Notes: generated from the sequence alone by a model not told the origin. A stretch of 64,000 bases of DNA from Paenirhodobacter ferrireducens (GCF_004022265.1 NZ_SAVB01000025.1:1-64000), one strand, 5' to 3'; counted from the stretch's first letter, positions 1 to 7,318 are shown. Numbers and translations are program-made.

Positions 1-298
1 GATCCGGGTCCCGCGGCTCGAGCAGGCTGTCGGTCCGCGGCGCCGTGCGCGGTGCCGGGGCATCGAGATCGCGCAGTGCCGCGCGCGTGCCCGCCCCGTT
101 GCCCAGCATCTGCCCCGGGTCGAGGCGTTGATGCAGCGCCTTCTGCACGAGGTCGAGGTCGAACCGTCGCGCCCGCCCCTCGCCGGTAAAGCACCCGGCC
201 AGCGTGCCCTGGGCGACATATTGCGAAATGCGCGCCTTCGACACGCCAAGGCGCTGCGCGAGCGTCGTGGCATTCACCTGCACGCCGCAATCTCCCAT
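1..298 (-). CDS. Small-terminase-like (Nu1-type) DNA-packaging protein, 3' end outside window
   Basis: The ATG is at 298 and the frame stays open to base 1, so only the first 99 residues are present. The N-terminus reads as a winged/MerR-type helix-turn-helix (VNATTLAQRLGVSKARISQYV at residues 8-28), followed by a basic segment and an A/P-rich linker. That arrangement is typical of phage Nu1-like small terminase subunits, which bind the packaging site and recruit the large subunit. It is the last gene of a leftward block, so a large terminase gene would be expected just beyond the window. A generic phage HTH protein is the alternative. Confidence 0.5.
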   Translation of the reverse strand, partial: MGDCGVQVNATTLAQRLGVSKARISQYVAQGTLAGCFTGEGRARRFDLDLVQKALHQRLDPGQMLGNGAGTRAALRDLDAPAPRTAPRTDSLLEPRDPD

Positions 299-390
299 GG
301 TTTTCTGGTAAAGCCCGGCGGGACTTGTTAAGGCCCGGCAGGTTAAGGCTTGCCCGGTCGTTAAGCGGGCCGAAACGAACGGGGCGCGAA

Positions 391-738
391 TTACCCGTGC
401 GACGAGGTTGCCCGGGAAGGACCCGCGGGGAGCAGGCGATTGATCGTCTTTCCCGCGAGGGTCACGCAGCTCACGGTTCCATCGACAGGGACCAGCTGGA
501 GCCCATACCGCGCGGCTGAGGCTTTCAGCGTATCGAGCCCAAGGATCGGGTGCGCCGAGATCTCTTCCACGAAGTCGGTCGCGACCTCGACTTCTGCCCT
601 GACCGGAATGTCAGGCGCGAAGGTAACTGTCACCGAGGTGACGAACGGCACCTCCGTCCCGTCGGGCATCAGCACCTGCGTTCCGCAGCCGGATTTGACG
701 CCCTCACCAGACGGCGGGACGATGCGAACGATATCCAT
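391..738 (-). CDS. Hypothetical phage protein, 115 aa
   Basis: This 115-residue protein has no recognised domain. It is hydrophilic, has no signal peptide or membrane segment, and contains a V/T-rich middle suggesting beta structure. The ATG at 738 is preceded by a good Shine-Dalgarno sequence (AGGAGAT, about 6 nt away). It lies in the leftward block between the tail-like gene at 784-1500 and the small-terminase-like gene. Its composition matches its neighbours, so it is probably a real gene of unknown function. Confidence 0.55.
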   Translation of the reverse strand: MDIVRIVPPSGEGVKSGCGTQVLMPDGTEVPFVTSVTVTFAPDIPVRAEVEVATDFVEEISAHPILGLDTLKASAARYGLQLVPVDGTVSCVTLAGKTINRLLPAGPSRATSSHG

Positions 739-783
739 GTTCAGATCTCCTAGTTTCCGCCCCGGTCATGGGGCCGGTCTCGC

Positions 784-1500
784 TCAGCCGAGCCGCTTGT
801 AGAACACCTGGCTCAGCGTCCGGGACAAATGGCCTTGCAGCCGCGCCTCGAAGACCGCCATCGCTTCGGCATGGAAGCCGAGCCGCGGCGCGTATCGCGG
901 CACCTTGTCCGTGAGGATCGCGACGATGCCGATATTGCCCGAGGCGTCCTTGCGGTAGATCCCCGGATAGAGCCCCGACTGCGGCACGAAATAGGTCGAG
1001 CGCTTGCGCTTGCGCCCGCTCAGGGTCGAGCGCGCCGTGGCATTCGCGGCATAGTCGCGCTGGATCTTCAGCGCCGACATCACCTGGTTGCGCTCGCCCA
1101 CCGACCAGTTGCCATAGGCATCGAGCCGCGCCTCGTCCGCCGGGATCACCGCCGAGATCAGCCCGTCATAGGCCAGCGCCCGCTGCATCTGGCCCTCGAA
1201 CCCGGTCGGCCGGCGCGGCCCGCCCGCTTCCTCGACCTTCAGATAGTCGCGCGACGCCCGCGTCGGGCGTTCCATCACCGCGGCGGTCAGGTCATCCACC
1301 CGCGCCTTCTTCACGTAAAAGGCGTTCTCGGTGAATGTCGTCGGCCGGTCGAACACCACCGTCATCCGGTCCCGGATGTGGTCGCTTGCCTCTTTCGCCG
1401 TATCGTTCAGCGCCCAGGTCGCGGCGATGCGGAGATCCCGCTCGGCCATCACCTTCAGCGCAGAGACGAAGCCCGAGACGTCCAGAGCAATCTCCGTCAT
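784..1500 (-). CDS. Phage structural/morphogenesis-like protein, 238 aa
   Basis: The chosen start is the ATG at 1500 (MTEIALDVSGF), because AGGTGGAG lies directly upstream; an open frame extends to 1599 but has no comparable ribosome binding site. The protein is basic and mostly helical, with a conserved-looking N-terminus (residues 1-90) and a C-terminus rich in aromatic and arginine residues. It resembles minor tail or morphogenesis proteins of Rhodobacter-type prophages, but no diagnostic motif could be identified. Its place in the leftward block near the terminase-like gene supports a phage role; the exact function is unknown. Confidence 0.5.
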   Translation of the reverse strand: MTEIALDVSGFVSALKVMAERDLRIAATWALNDTAKEASDHIRDRMTVVFDRPTTFTENAFYVKKARVDDLTAAVMERPTRASRDYLKVEEAGGPRRPTGFEGQMQRALAYDGLISAVIPADEARLDAYGNWSVGERNQVMSALKIQRDYAANATARSTLSGRKRKRSTYFVPQSGLYPGIYRKDASGNIGIVAILTDKVPRYAPRLGFHAEAMAVFEARLQGHLSRTLSQVFYKRLG

Positions 1501-1608
1501 CTCCACCTCGCGAAACAGGAACGCCCGGTCGGGTGGGTCCCGCCGGGCGCTCGTGTAGATCATAGGAAGAGATATGCCGCCGGTAGACTTAAGCGTCAAT
1601 CCCCTTTC

Positions 1609-2412
1609 TCACAGATACCCTTGCATGCGGTCCAGGGCGGCGCCGAGTGCCTGTCTCAGCATGTTCTGACGATCCCCCTTGGCAGCCCAGCCATGCGCCA
1701 CCAGCACCGCGCTCGGGTCCAGATCCTCAAGGCAAACCGCATCCACCAGCCGGCGGTCGAGGATGATCGAGGCGCCGGCCCCGCGTGCGCTCGGCCGCAC
1801 CCGGCGCACCACCATCGCCGCCCCGTCGCCGATCCGCCGGCGCAGGAGCGCGATCTTGCGCGCTTCCTCGAGCCGCAGGTCGGTGACGTCGGCGCCCCGG
1901 CCCGAGCCGCCCGTCCGGCCCTCGAGGCTGGAGAGCTTGATCGCCCCGGCCTCGTGCCGCTCGACGAGCGTGCGGTAAAGCCGCGCGATCGCGATCTGCC
2001 CGGGCGTGAAGGGCAGCGGCTTCTTTGCCGCGCGCGCCCGCGCTTCCATCCGGTCGAAGACATCGGCCGCACGCACCGCCCGGCGCGGCTGCGCCTCTCC
2101 CGGGCCCTGATAGCCCGCATCCTCGATCGTGTTGCGGGTGCCCGGCCGGATCTGCCGCACGGTGAACACCCGGCACGCCCCGCGCGCCGGCGCCACCGGG
2201 ATCTCGGGACCGCAGGCCTCGGGCGCCGTCGCCGCCCGCAGCAGCGCCGCGCGCCGCCCCGCCTCGCCCATCGTCAGCCAGCGCGTCACCGAGATCTCGG
2301 CCGGGCGCACCGCCAGCAACTCGGCCGCCGCCAGCCGCTGCGCCGCGCTCAGCCGCGCCCAGTCCTGCGCCGACACCGCGGCCGGCCGCGCCGCATCTGC
2401 CATCGCGCTCAT
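1609..2412 (-). CDS. DUF6456-like phage protein, 267 aa
   Basis: The start at 2412 gives an ATGA overlap with the stop of the upstream gene, implying translational coupling; the open frame extends further to 2454. The N-terminal half is A/R-rich. The C-terminal half (about residues 150-267) contains TPGQIAIARLYRTLVERHE, then KLSSLEGR, RRRIGDG and VRRVRPSARG, and ends in a helical ALDRMQGYL tail. This pattern resembles the alphaproteobacterial DUF6456 C-terminal domain, which often accompanies DNA-binding regions. The function is unknown and the domain match is from memory. Confidence 0.5.
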   Translation of the reverse strand: MSAMADAARPAAVSAQDWARLSAAQRLAAAELLAVRPAEISVTRWLTMGEAGRRAALLRAATAPEACGPEIPVAPARGACRVFTVRQIRPGTRNTIEDAGYQGPGEAQPRRAVRAADVFDRMEARARAAKKPLPFTPGQIAIARLYRTLVERHEAGAIKLSSLEGRTGGSGRGADVTDLRLEEARKIALLRRRIGDGAAMVVRRVRPSARGAGASIILDRRLVDAVCLEDLDPSAVLVAHGWAAKGDRQNMLRQALGAALDRMQGYL

Positions 2413-2996
2413 GCCGCACCCCCGGCCTGCACCAGCTCGGCGATCCGGCGGCACCGCGCCGCGGCCGCGGCCCGTTCGTCGCGCCAGCGCAGCTGTTCCG
2501 GCGGCACCACCCGGCCGGCCGCGAGGCGCTCTTCGATCAGCACCATCTGCCGCGCGTTGTCATGGCCCGCCTTGCGCAGCTCGCCGACCATGAACTCGCC
2601 CGGCCAGAGCCGCTTGCGGCGCAGGTAGTCGAGCAGTTCCGGCCCCCAGCCCTGCTCGATCGCGGCCGCGCCCATGCGGTGCGAGAACGCCCGCCGCATC
2701 AGCGGCGACACGCTGTCATCGCGCGGCGGCTGGATCTGTCCGGCCCAGTCGAGGATCCGGTTCGCGATCGGCAGCCGATCCAGATCCTTGCCCGCCGGGT
2801 TCGCCGCCACCTGTTCCTCCAGCGCCTCGAGGCTGAGGCTGTCCATGTAGGCGAGCCGCGCGCAGAGGTCGCGGCACATCTCCTCATACTGCGCCCGCGT
2901 CAGGCTGCTCGGCCGCGCGAGCCCCCGCCGCGCCAGCGGCTCAATCAGCAATTCCCGCACCCGACGCTCGCCGGCTGCCTGTTCTGCACTGTCCAT
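2409..2996 (-). CDS. Hypothetical phage protein, 195 aa
   Basis: This is a charged, helix-rich protein with no signal peptide, membrane segment or recognised motif. The ATG at 2996 begins MDSAEQAAGERRVRE. It is the first gene downstream of the unusual repeat cluster at 3071-3195 and overlaps the next gene by ATGA at 2409-2412. It probably belongs to the replication/packaging part of the leftward operon; no function is assigned. Confidence 0.5.
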   Translation of the reverse strand: MDSAEQAAGERRVRELLIEPLARRGLARPSSLTRAQYEEMCRDLCARLAYMDSLSLEALEEQVAANPAGKDLDRLPIANRILDWAGQIQPPRDDSVSPLMRRAFSHRMGAAAIEQGWGPELLDYLRRKRLWPGEFMVGELRKAGHDNARQMVLIEERLAAGRVVPPEQLRWRDERAAAAARCRRIAELVQAGGAA

Positions 2997-3070
2997 TCCA
3001 CCTGCTCCATTCTCATCGCATTGCCGAAGTTATCCACAGGCGCCGTTGCCCGGCCGTCACGGCCGCGTCT

Positions 3071-3100
3071 GTCTTTTCTTGTCTTTTCTTGTCTCTTCTT
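3071..3100. repeat. Three tandem 10-bp units (GTCTTTTCTT type)
   Basis: Two identical units (GTCTTTTCTT) are followed by one with a single change (GTCTCTTCTT). The period is one helical turn. On the minus strand, which is the direction of the flanking genes, this is a purine tract of repeated AAGAAAAGAC. It lies directly beside the GACTGTC/GTGAC cluster. Confidence 0.9.
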
Positions 3101-3110
3101 CTCTAGGCAG

Positions 3111-3195
3111 AACTGTCACACGACAGACGTGACTGTCCCGGACTGTCCGTGACAGTCACAAACCGTCACGCGTGACACTCACGGGACAGTCACAC
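3111..3195. promoter_or_regulatory. Cluster of GACTGTC/GTGAC repeats, direct and inverted
   Basis: The 85 bp between two leftward phage genes hold repeated TGTCAC, GACTGTC and GTGAC words. There are two tandem 10-bp units, GACTGTCCCG and GACTGTCCGT (3131-3150). There is also a perfect 7-bp inverted repeat, GACTGTC-cgt-GACAGTC (3141-3157), a perfect 12-bp palindrome GTCACGCGTGAC (3165-3176), and a further GACAGTCAC at 3185-3193. It resembles an iteron-like protein binding array (operator, replication origin or packaging site). The role is inferred; the repeats are directly visible. Confidence 0.75.
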
Positions 3196-3201
3196 CCCCG
3201 C

Positions 3202-3813
3202 CTAGAGCCATCTTTCACGCCGCGCATGCAGCAGCGCCGCGCCATAGGACTGCCCGTCCCGCCGGCCGCGCACATTGGCGAGCATCCACTCGTCCATGCG
3301 CTCGATCAGCAGATCGCTGCCCAGAATGGCGTCCGACAGCCCGAGCTTGCCCAACCCGTCGCGCAGCCGCTCGCGCCGCTTGCGCACCGCCGCCGCCTCG
3401 CGCGACATCTCGCGCGCCTCGCGCCGGTCCAGGGCATCGCGCACCTGCTCGAGAACGACCGGGTGCATCAGCCGCACCTCGTCGCCGCAGCGGCACCGCC
3501 GCCAGCCCCGGAACGGCCCGAACTCGGCGCGCCGCAGCTCGCCGATCCGCCGCCGTTCGACCCGCAGCATCACCGCCAACTCGTCGTCATCATCGGGCAA
3601 GGTGCCGATCGGGCTTTCCGTCTGCGACATGTCGAACAGCGCCCGCGCCATTCCCTGCGTCTCCCAGGACGCCAGGCGGAAGGTGCGCGAGGACAGCCAG
3701 CGGTGATGCCACCACTTCACGAAGGAATGCGCATCCAGCCGCTCGTCGCGGCCGATCGGATATTCCTCGAGCTCGTCCATCTGCACGAGCCGCGGCCTTG
3801 CCGGATCAATCAT
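3202..3813 (-). CDS. DUF1376-like phage replication-associated protein, 203 aa
   Basis: The N-terminal 130 residues (EEYPIGRDERLDAHSFVKWWHHRWLSS..., then GTLPDDDDELAVMLRV, then a GWRRCRCGDEVRL strand pair) have the layout of DUF1376-type proteins: a short helical domain with a 'low-percent, DDD, ...A..L.V' motif seen in phage replication-initiation accessory proteins. A basic, R/E-rich helix follows. The protein sits immediately upstream of the repeat array at 3111-3195, a plausible target for a replication protein. The family assignment is tentative. Confidence 0.5.
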   Translation of the reverse strand: MIDPARPRLVQMDELEEYPIGRDERLDAHSFVKWWHHRWLSSRTFRLASWETQGMARALFDMSQTESPIGTLPDDDDELAVMLRVERRRIGELRRAEFGPFRGWRRCRCGDEVRLMHPVVLEQVRDALDRREAREMSREAAAVRKRRERLRDGLGKLGLSDAILGSDLLIERMDEWMLANVRGRRDGQSYGAALLHARRERWL

Positions 3814-3852
3814 GTCGTCACCTCCCGCGCAGCTGTTCCCGCGCGCCCCGCC

Positions 3853-4473
3853 CTAGATCCGCGCCGCCCGCGGCCCGATCGCCGCGCAGACCGCATCAAG
3901 CCGCTTGCCCAGCACCGCCACCCGCTCGGCGCAGTCTGCCTGCACCGCGGCGATCTCGGCCCGGATCGCCTCGATCTCCTCGTTGCCACCCGCGGGGCCG
4001 AAGTCCCGCTCGCGGATCTCGGTCACCCAGCCGGGCAGGCACCAGGTGCCCACGGCCTCGGCAACCGTCTTGTCGGTGTCCGCCCCCTTGTAGCGCTTCG
4101 CCTTGCGGTCATAGGTCAGCACCAGCATCTCGATGATGTCGCCGCGCTGTTCCTGCGACGGCTGCCGCAGCGCCTGCTTTGCCTCGGTCTTCTGGACCAT
4201 CGTCTTCTCCTCGATCGGTTTGGGTTTGGGGTTGGGTTCATCGGCGCCACGCCGGCGTTTGGTGCATCTGGGGCAGAAGTGCTTGCCAGATGGATTGCTC
4301 CACCCCTTGGACAGGGCCGCTCGTCTCATGGCGTGGCCCGAGCTAGCTGCGGTGCGCTTCGAGATCGTTCCGAGCGGCTTGCGCATGTCAAACGAGATTT
4401 GCGCGCAGCACGCATCACAGCTGATCAGGGCTCGCTCACCGCCGGAAAGCACATGGATCACCTTCGCCGTCAT
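3853..4473 (-). CDS. Zinc-ribbon phage protein, 206 aa, with an internal in-frame start
   Basis: The start at 4473 overlaps the stop of the upstream gene (ATGA). Residues 19-70 carry Cys19-x2-Cys22 and Cys67-x2-Cys70, a likely zinc-binding pair, followed by a basic segment and a P/K linker. The rest (about residues 92-206) is helical with a coiled-coil-like end. At 4200 an in-frame ATG (MVQKTEAKQ) is preceded by GAGGAGAAGACG, a strong ribosome binding site. A separate 115-residue protein could therefore be made from 3853-4200. The function is unknown. Confidence 0.5.
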   Translation of the reverse strand: MTAKVIHVLSGGERALISCDACCAQISFDMRKPLGTISKRTAASSGHAMRRAALSKGWSNPSGKHFCPRCTKRRRGADEPNPKPKPIEEKTMVQKTEAKQALRQPSQEQRGDIIEMLVLTYDRKAKRYKGADTDKTVAEAVGTWCLPGWVTEIRERDFGPAGGNEEIEAIRAEIAAVQADCAERVAVLGKRLDAVCAAIGPRAARI

Positions 4474-5078
4474 CGCCGCCGCTCCTGCGCGCGAAGCCCC
4501 AAAGGGGCGCGGCGGGATCGGCCCGCCGCGCCAGTTGGCCGGCCTGCCGTGCGGCGCCCGTGGACAGGGTCGCAGGCCGGCGGGAAATCCGAGGTGCCGC
4601 TCGCCCGGGCGTGCTGCACCCGCATCTGCATGGCCCGCTGCAAGATCACCTGCTGCATCGCCACAGATCCGCGCCGGCGGGCGAGGTAGATATAATTCAG
4701 ACACAGCCCCAGCTGCCGGCACGCCTCTGCCTCGGACGGCCAGGACATGCCGCCAATCGAGAACTGCCGCCCCCGATTGCTCACAGGCGCCCGGGGCAGG
4801 CCGAGCCTGTCTTCCCGCCCCTGCACGATCGCCTGGTAAACGGCGTTCGTCGTCACCCCAAGCGCCTGCGCAGCCGCCTTCGCATCGGGGTAATCCTCAC
4901 CCCTGATACGCACCGGCATCGGCTCACACCCCTTCGGCATCCCCACACGGTCAAGCCGGCCAGCCCGTGCCGCCTGGCGGATCGCATGTGCGCCGACCCC
5001 AAATGCCTGCGCCGCGGCGTTCACGTCCGGATAGGTCACGCCGCGGATCGTGATTTCCCAATACTTGCGCAGCCCCAT
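4470..5078 (-). CDS. Protein with three tandem HTH-type modules (NUMOD1-like), 202 aa
   Basis: The ATG at 5078 overlaps the preceding stop (TGATG). Three modules repeat, at about residues 6-45, 54-95 and 105-140. The first two share the pattern I-R-G-x2-YPDxxAAAQAxGV followed by AxxxGRxDRxG; the third is diverged (SIGGMSWPSEAEACRQLGL). Each looks like the small beta-hairpin plus helix-turn-helix of nuclease-associated modular DNA-binding domains. No nuclease domain is present; the C-terminal 55 residues are basic and low in complexity. It is probably a sequence-specific DNA-binding phage protein. Confidence 0.6.
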   Translation of the reverse strand: MGLRKYWEITIRGVTYPDVNAAAQAFGVGAHAIRQAARAGRLDRVGMPKGCEPMPVRIRGEDYPDAKAAAQALGVTTNAVYQAIVQGREDRLGLPRAPVSNRGRQFSIGGMSWPSEAEACRQLGLCLNYIYLARRRGSVAMQQVILQRAMQMRVQHARASGTSDFPPACDPVHGRRTAGRPTGAAGRSRRAPLGLRAQERRR

Positions 5079-5335
5079 CACGCACCGCCCTTCGGCGCAG
5101 GCGCCTGCGCAAGATCAAGCAGCGCGCCGCCAATCAACCGGGCGTATCGCTGGTCCAGAGGAAGCACCATGGAATGCCACGTGGCTTCCTCCGGATTGGA
5201 CGCCTCGATGGTAATGGCAATGCGGTCATCACTGAACCGTTCGACCATGACATCGTGAACCGTCTCGCCGTCTCCAAAGACGAACTGCCGCATTTCGACG
5301 GTATCGAAGGCCGGCGAGAGAACATTGGTACTCAT
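5078..5335 (-). CDS. Hypothetical phage protein, 85 aa
   Basis: This is a small acidic protein beginning MSTNVLSPAFDTVEMR, with alternating hydrophobic/charged residues suggesting a beta-rich N-terminal half (VFGDGETVHDVMVERFSDD). It is coupled on both sides: an ATGA overlap with the CII-like gene upstream and a TGATG overlap with the HTH-array gene downstream. This supports it as a real member of the leftward operon. The function is unknown. Confidence 0.55.
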   Translation of the reverse strand: MSTNVLSPAFDTVEMRQFVFGDGETVHDVMVERFSDDRIAITIEASNPEEATWHSMVLPLDQRYARLIGGALLDLAQAPAPKGGA

Positions 5336-5772
5336 GCTTCCTCTCCGTCAACGGCGGCGGCGAGGCGGTCGATCGCGCCGCGGGCCTCATGCACTTCCTT
5401 GCGCGCCCGCGCCCGGTCACCCCGCCCCGAGGCGAGATCGGCAACCGCACCGACCGCCTCGCCCACCTCGCGCGCCGTCTCCGACACGCACAGCATCAGG
5501 TCGATCGCCTCGGTGGTTTCGGGCAGGCTGCGCGCCAGCCAGCGCCGCACGACCGGATCGCCGACCGCATCCTCGAGCGCCATGATCTCGACCAGCGGCC
5601 AATCCAGATGCCCCGCCAGCCGCTTCGAGAACGTGCCCTTGCGCGTCGAGAACCCCGAGCCGTCCAGCGGGATGCCGAGGCGCGCGTCGACGAAGCGCGC
5701 CGCGTTCTCGACCCCGCCCGCGCGCGACACCAGCGCGTGCATGAACTGGTTGATCATCACCCGGTCAGACAT
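5332..5772 (-). CDS. Phage CII-like regulatory protein (CP76-type), 146 aa
   Basis: The chosen start is the ATG at 5772 (MSDRVMINQF), with GGGGAG upstream; an open frame continues to 5901 but overlaps the divergent gene. Residues 5-75 (LVSRAGGVENAARFVDARLG... TFSKRLAGHLDWPLVEIMALEDAVGDPVVRRWLAR) resemble the phage regulatory CII/CP76 family, an HTH protein that senses and switches lysogeny. The C-terminal half is helical. As the first gene of the leftward block after the divergent cargo gene, it is in the usual lambdoid cII position. Confidence 0.55.
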   Translation of the reverse strand: MSDRVMINQFMHALVSRAGGVENAARFVDARLGIPLDGSGFSTRKGTFSKRLAGHLDWPLVEIMALEDAVGDPVVRRWLARSLPETTEAIDLMLCVSETAREVGEAVGAVADLASGRGDRARARKEVHEARGAIDRLAAAVDGEEA

Positions 5773-5857
5773 GGGCAACTCCCCATGCCGCTTTTCGGAT
5801 GCGCCGCGAAATGCAGGCGCTATCATCTGCGAACTGCATAAGAAGGACCTCCCATTG

Positions 5858-6538
5858 ATGACGACCGAACCGCACATTTTCGACAGGGTTTTCCGGATCA
5901 CCTACACGGATCGCAACGGCGCAATCTCTGAACGATCGGCCATTATCCTTTGCGGATCGCCGCCCTACGTGATGACGATCATCGACCTCGACAAGCGTCG
6001 CATTCGACACCTGAGCGAGGGAGGTGTCTCTCGCATGGTGGATGTGGCGACCGGTGAAGAGTGCCAGACGTCGGTCTACTGGGACGCAACAAGCACATTT
6101 CCATACGATCCCTACATCTACTACACTCAGCCCCAGTCCATGGCGCTCGCCATTCGCCGACAGCTCGTCAGCCAGATCTCGCTGATGTTGCTCATCGCCG
6201 AAGCCGCGGAAATCTCCCGAGATCAAGCGCTCGACCAAATCGTCGAATACGCCAAGAGGGAATGTCGCTTTGCCGTCAGCGACGGCTGGGTCCCCTACGG
6301 AAGGAAGCAAGACGCTTGGCCAATCCTGCGTGGCCTGGTTGCGATCCTGCGCCCCCGCCGTGAACACGTCGAAGCCTATGTGAAGTCCCTTTGGGGCGAC
6401 CAGTACAACAGCCGCCGCATCAACGTCTTCAACGAGGCAATGATGCGGCTGGCAATGACGAATGGCACGATGGAGGGGGCAAGACTGGCCCGGATGAAAA
6501 GCCTCTCTCTCGAGATCAACGAATATGGTCGTCGCTGA
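5858..6538 (+). CDS. Unknown 226-aa protein, candidate phage cargo (moron) gene
   Basis: The ATG at 5858 follows a GAAGGA ribosome binding site. The 226 residues show no signal peptide, membrane segment or known motif. The N-terminal 80 residues look beta-rich (VFRITYTDRNGAISERSAIILCG), the rest helical (LLIAEAAEISRDQALDQIVEYAKRE). The gene points against the surrounding leftward operon, between the Cro-like and CII-like genes, and appears less GC-rich than its neighbours. Both features are typical of independently transcribed cargo in lysogens. I do not recognise it. Confidence 0.6.
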   Translation: MTTEPHIFDRVFRITYTDRNGAISERSAIILCGSPPYVMTIIDLDKRRIRHLSEGGVSRMVDVATGEECQTSVYWDATSTFPYDPYIYYTQPQSMALAIRRQLVSQISLMLLIAEAAEISRDQALDQIVEYAKRECRFAVSDGWVPYGRKQDAWPILRGLVAILRPRREHVEAYVKSLWGDQYNSRRINVFNEAMMRLAMTNGTMEGARLARMKSLSLEINEYGRR

Positions 6539-6633
6539 TCCTCCGTCGGAAACCGGGATTCCGTGACGCGTGCCCTCAGCCATGAGAAGGCTCAGGCATG
6601 GGAAAGCGGAATTTGCAGGAAGGACAGCGGCGG

Positions 6634-6855
6634 TCATGCGGAAGCTCCGCCATCCCCAATGGATGCAGCTCGCATTTCGACTATCCTTGCCCTCACGGAC
6701 TTGACCGTTTCGGGCCATGCGCGAGATCCGCGCTTGAGGCGGGAATAGAACTGCCCTCCCTGACCGGCGCGTTCACCGATAGTGCTGGGGGACAGCCCGA
6801 GGACCGCGGCAGCGGCTTCGATCTCAGAGATCAGCTGGTCAGTTTCCGTTTGCAT
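6634..6855 (-). CDS. Cro-like small HTH protein, 73 aa
   Basis: The start is the ATG at 6855 (MQTETDQLISEIE). The core reads AAAVLGLSPSTIGERAGQGGQFYSRLKRG, a five-helix HTH resembling lambda Cro/CI relatives in Rhodobacter-type prophages. It diverges from the repressor gene at 6943, and its promoter carries the palindromic operator at 6869-6884. By position it should be the leftward early regulator. The assignment rests on the HTH and the location. Confidence 0.65.
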   Translation of the reverse strand: MQTETDQLISEIEAAAAVLGLSPSTIGERAGQGGQFYSRLKRGSRAWPETVKSVRARIVEMRAASIGDGGASA

Positions 6856-6862
6856 GGCGGGC

Positions 6863-6891
6863 AAGGTAGTGTGATTTTTCACACCAAACAA
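6863..6891 (-). promoter_or_regulatory. Leftward phage promoter with operator O1 in its spacer
   Basis: On the minus strand, TTGTTT (6891-6886) and TACCTT (6868-6863) are separated by exactly 17 bp. The spacer is filled by the perfect inverted repeat GTGTGA-N4-TCACAC (6869-6884). A repressor bound there would block RNA polymerase. A further half site (TTTCACA, 6899-6905) lies on the repressor side. It is the predicted promoter of the Cro-like gene. Confidence 0.6.
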
Positions 6892-6942
6892 GCAGGAATT
6901 TCACATTCGCCCGCACGACGAGGTGGCGGTATTTCTCTCACT

Positions 6943-7266
6943 ATGGATCAGAACGAAACCTTCCGAGAGAACCTGCTGGCAGCCTTGGCTGAGTCTGGCA
7001 TGACTGAGGCAGAACTGTCGATCAAGGCCGGGCTGAACCGCAGGGCCGTGACGGATATTCGAGAGCGCAGGACGGTGAGCCCCAAAATATCTACCGTGTT
7101 TGCACTAGCTCAAGCCCTTCATCGAGATCCGGGAGAACTACTCGGGATCGGGCAGAGGTATCAACTCGATCGACGCCTTGCAGAATTTCTTGAGCAATTT
7201 GGCCCAGAAGACCAAGCGCGTTTTCTAGACGCTCTGACGGCTCTCCCCCGCCCGCGCGCCGAATAG
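6943..7266 (+). CDS. CI-like XRE-family repressor, 107 aa
   Basis: The sequence starts MDQNETFRENLLAALAESGMTEAELSIKAGLNRRAVTDIRERRTVSPKI. This is a canonical XRE helix-turn-helix at residues 8-65, with a short helical C-terminus (RYQLDRRLAEFLEQF) that could dimerise. There is no LexA-like autoprotease domain, so induction may not follow classic RecA cleavage. It lies between the two identical-type operators (O1 at 6869, O2 at 7386) and is the obvious candidate to bind both. No strong ribosome binding site is visible, so a leaderless start or weak expression is possible. Confidence 0.7.
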   Translation: MDQNETFRENLLAALAESGMTEAELSIKAGLNRRAVTDIRERRTVSPKISTVFALAQALHRDPGELLGIGQRYQLDRRLAEFLEQFGPEDQARFLDALTALPRPRAE

Positions 7267-7318
7267 CGTCGACGGCAACCATGATTTGAAAATCGGATAA
7301 CGCTGATACGGTGTGCAT
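7091..7318 (-). CDS. Possible small phage protein antisense to the repressor 3' end, 75 aa
   Basis: The ATG at 7318 (MHTVSALSDFQIMVAVDAIRRAGG...) has AAGGGTGAG just upstream. The residue composition is protein-like: an amphipathic N-terminal helix and a moderate charge balance. It overlaps the last 176 bp of the repressor gene on the opposite strand and would start near operator O2. A fortuitous frame is possible because the overlapping strand is high in GC. Confidence 0.35.
   Translation of the reverse strand: MHTVSALSDFQIMVAVDAIRRAGGGEPSERLENALGLLGQIAQEILQGVDRVDTSARSRVVLPDLDEGLELVQTR

Noticed and set aside
829-2628. Long plus-strand frame opposite the phage genes at 784-2996
   Set aside because: It is R/H/P-rich, runs antisense to coupled minus-strand genes and is explained by high GC content suppressing stops.
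3071-3195. CRISPR array
   Set aside because: The repeats are 7-12 bp with no spacers of uniform length and no cas genes are nearby.
5765-6718. 317-codon minus-strand frame opposite the candidate cargo gene
   Set aside because: The plus-strand frame has a ribosome binding site and more protein-like composition; this frame would also overlap the CII-like start.
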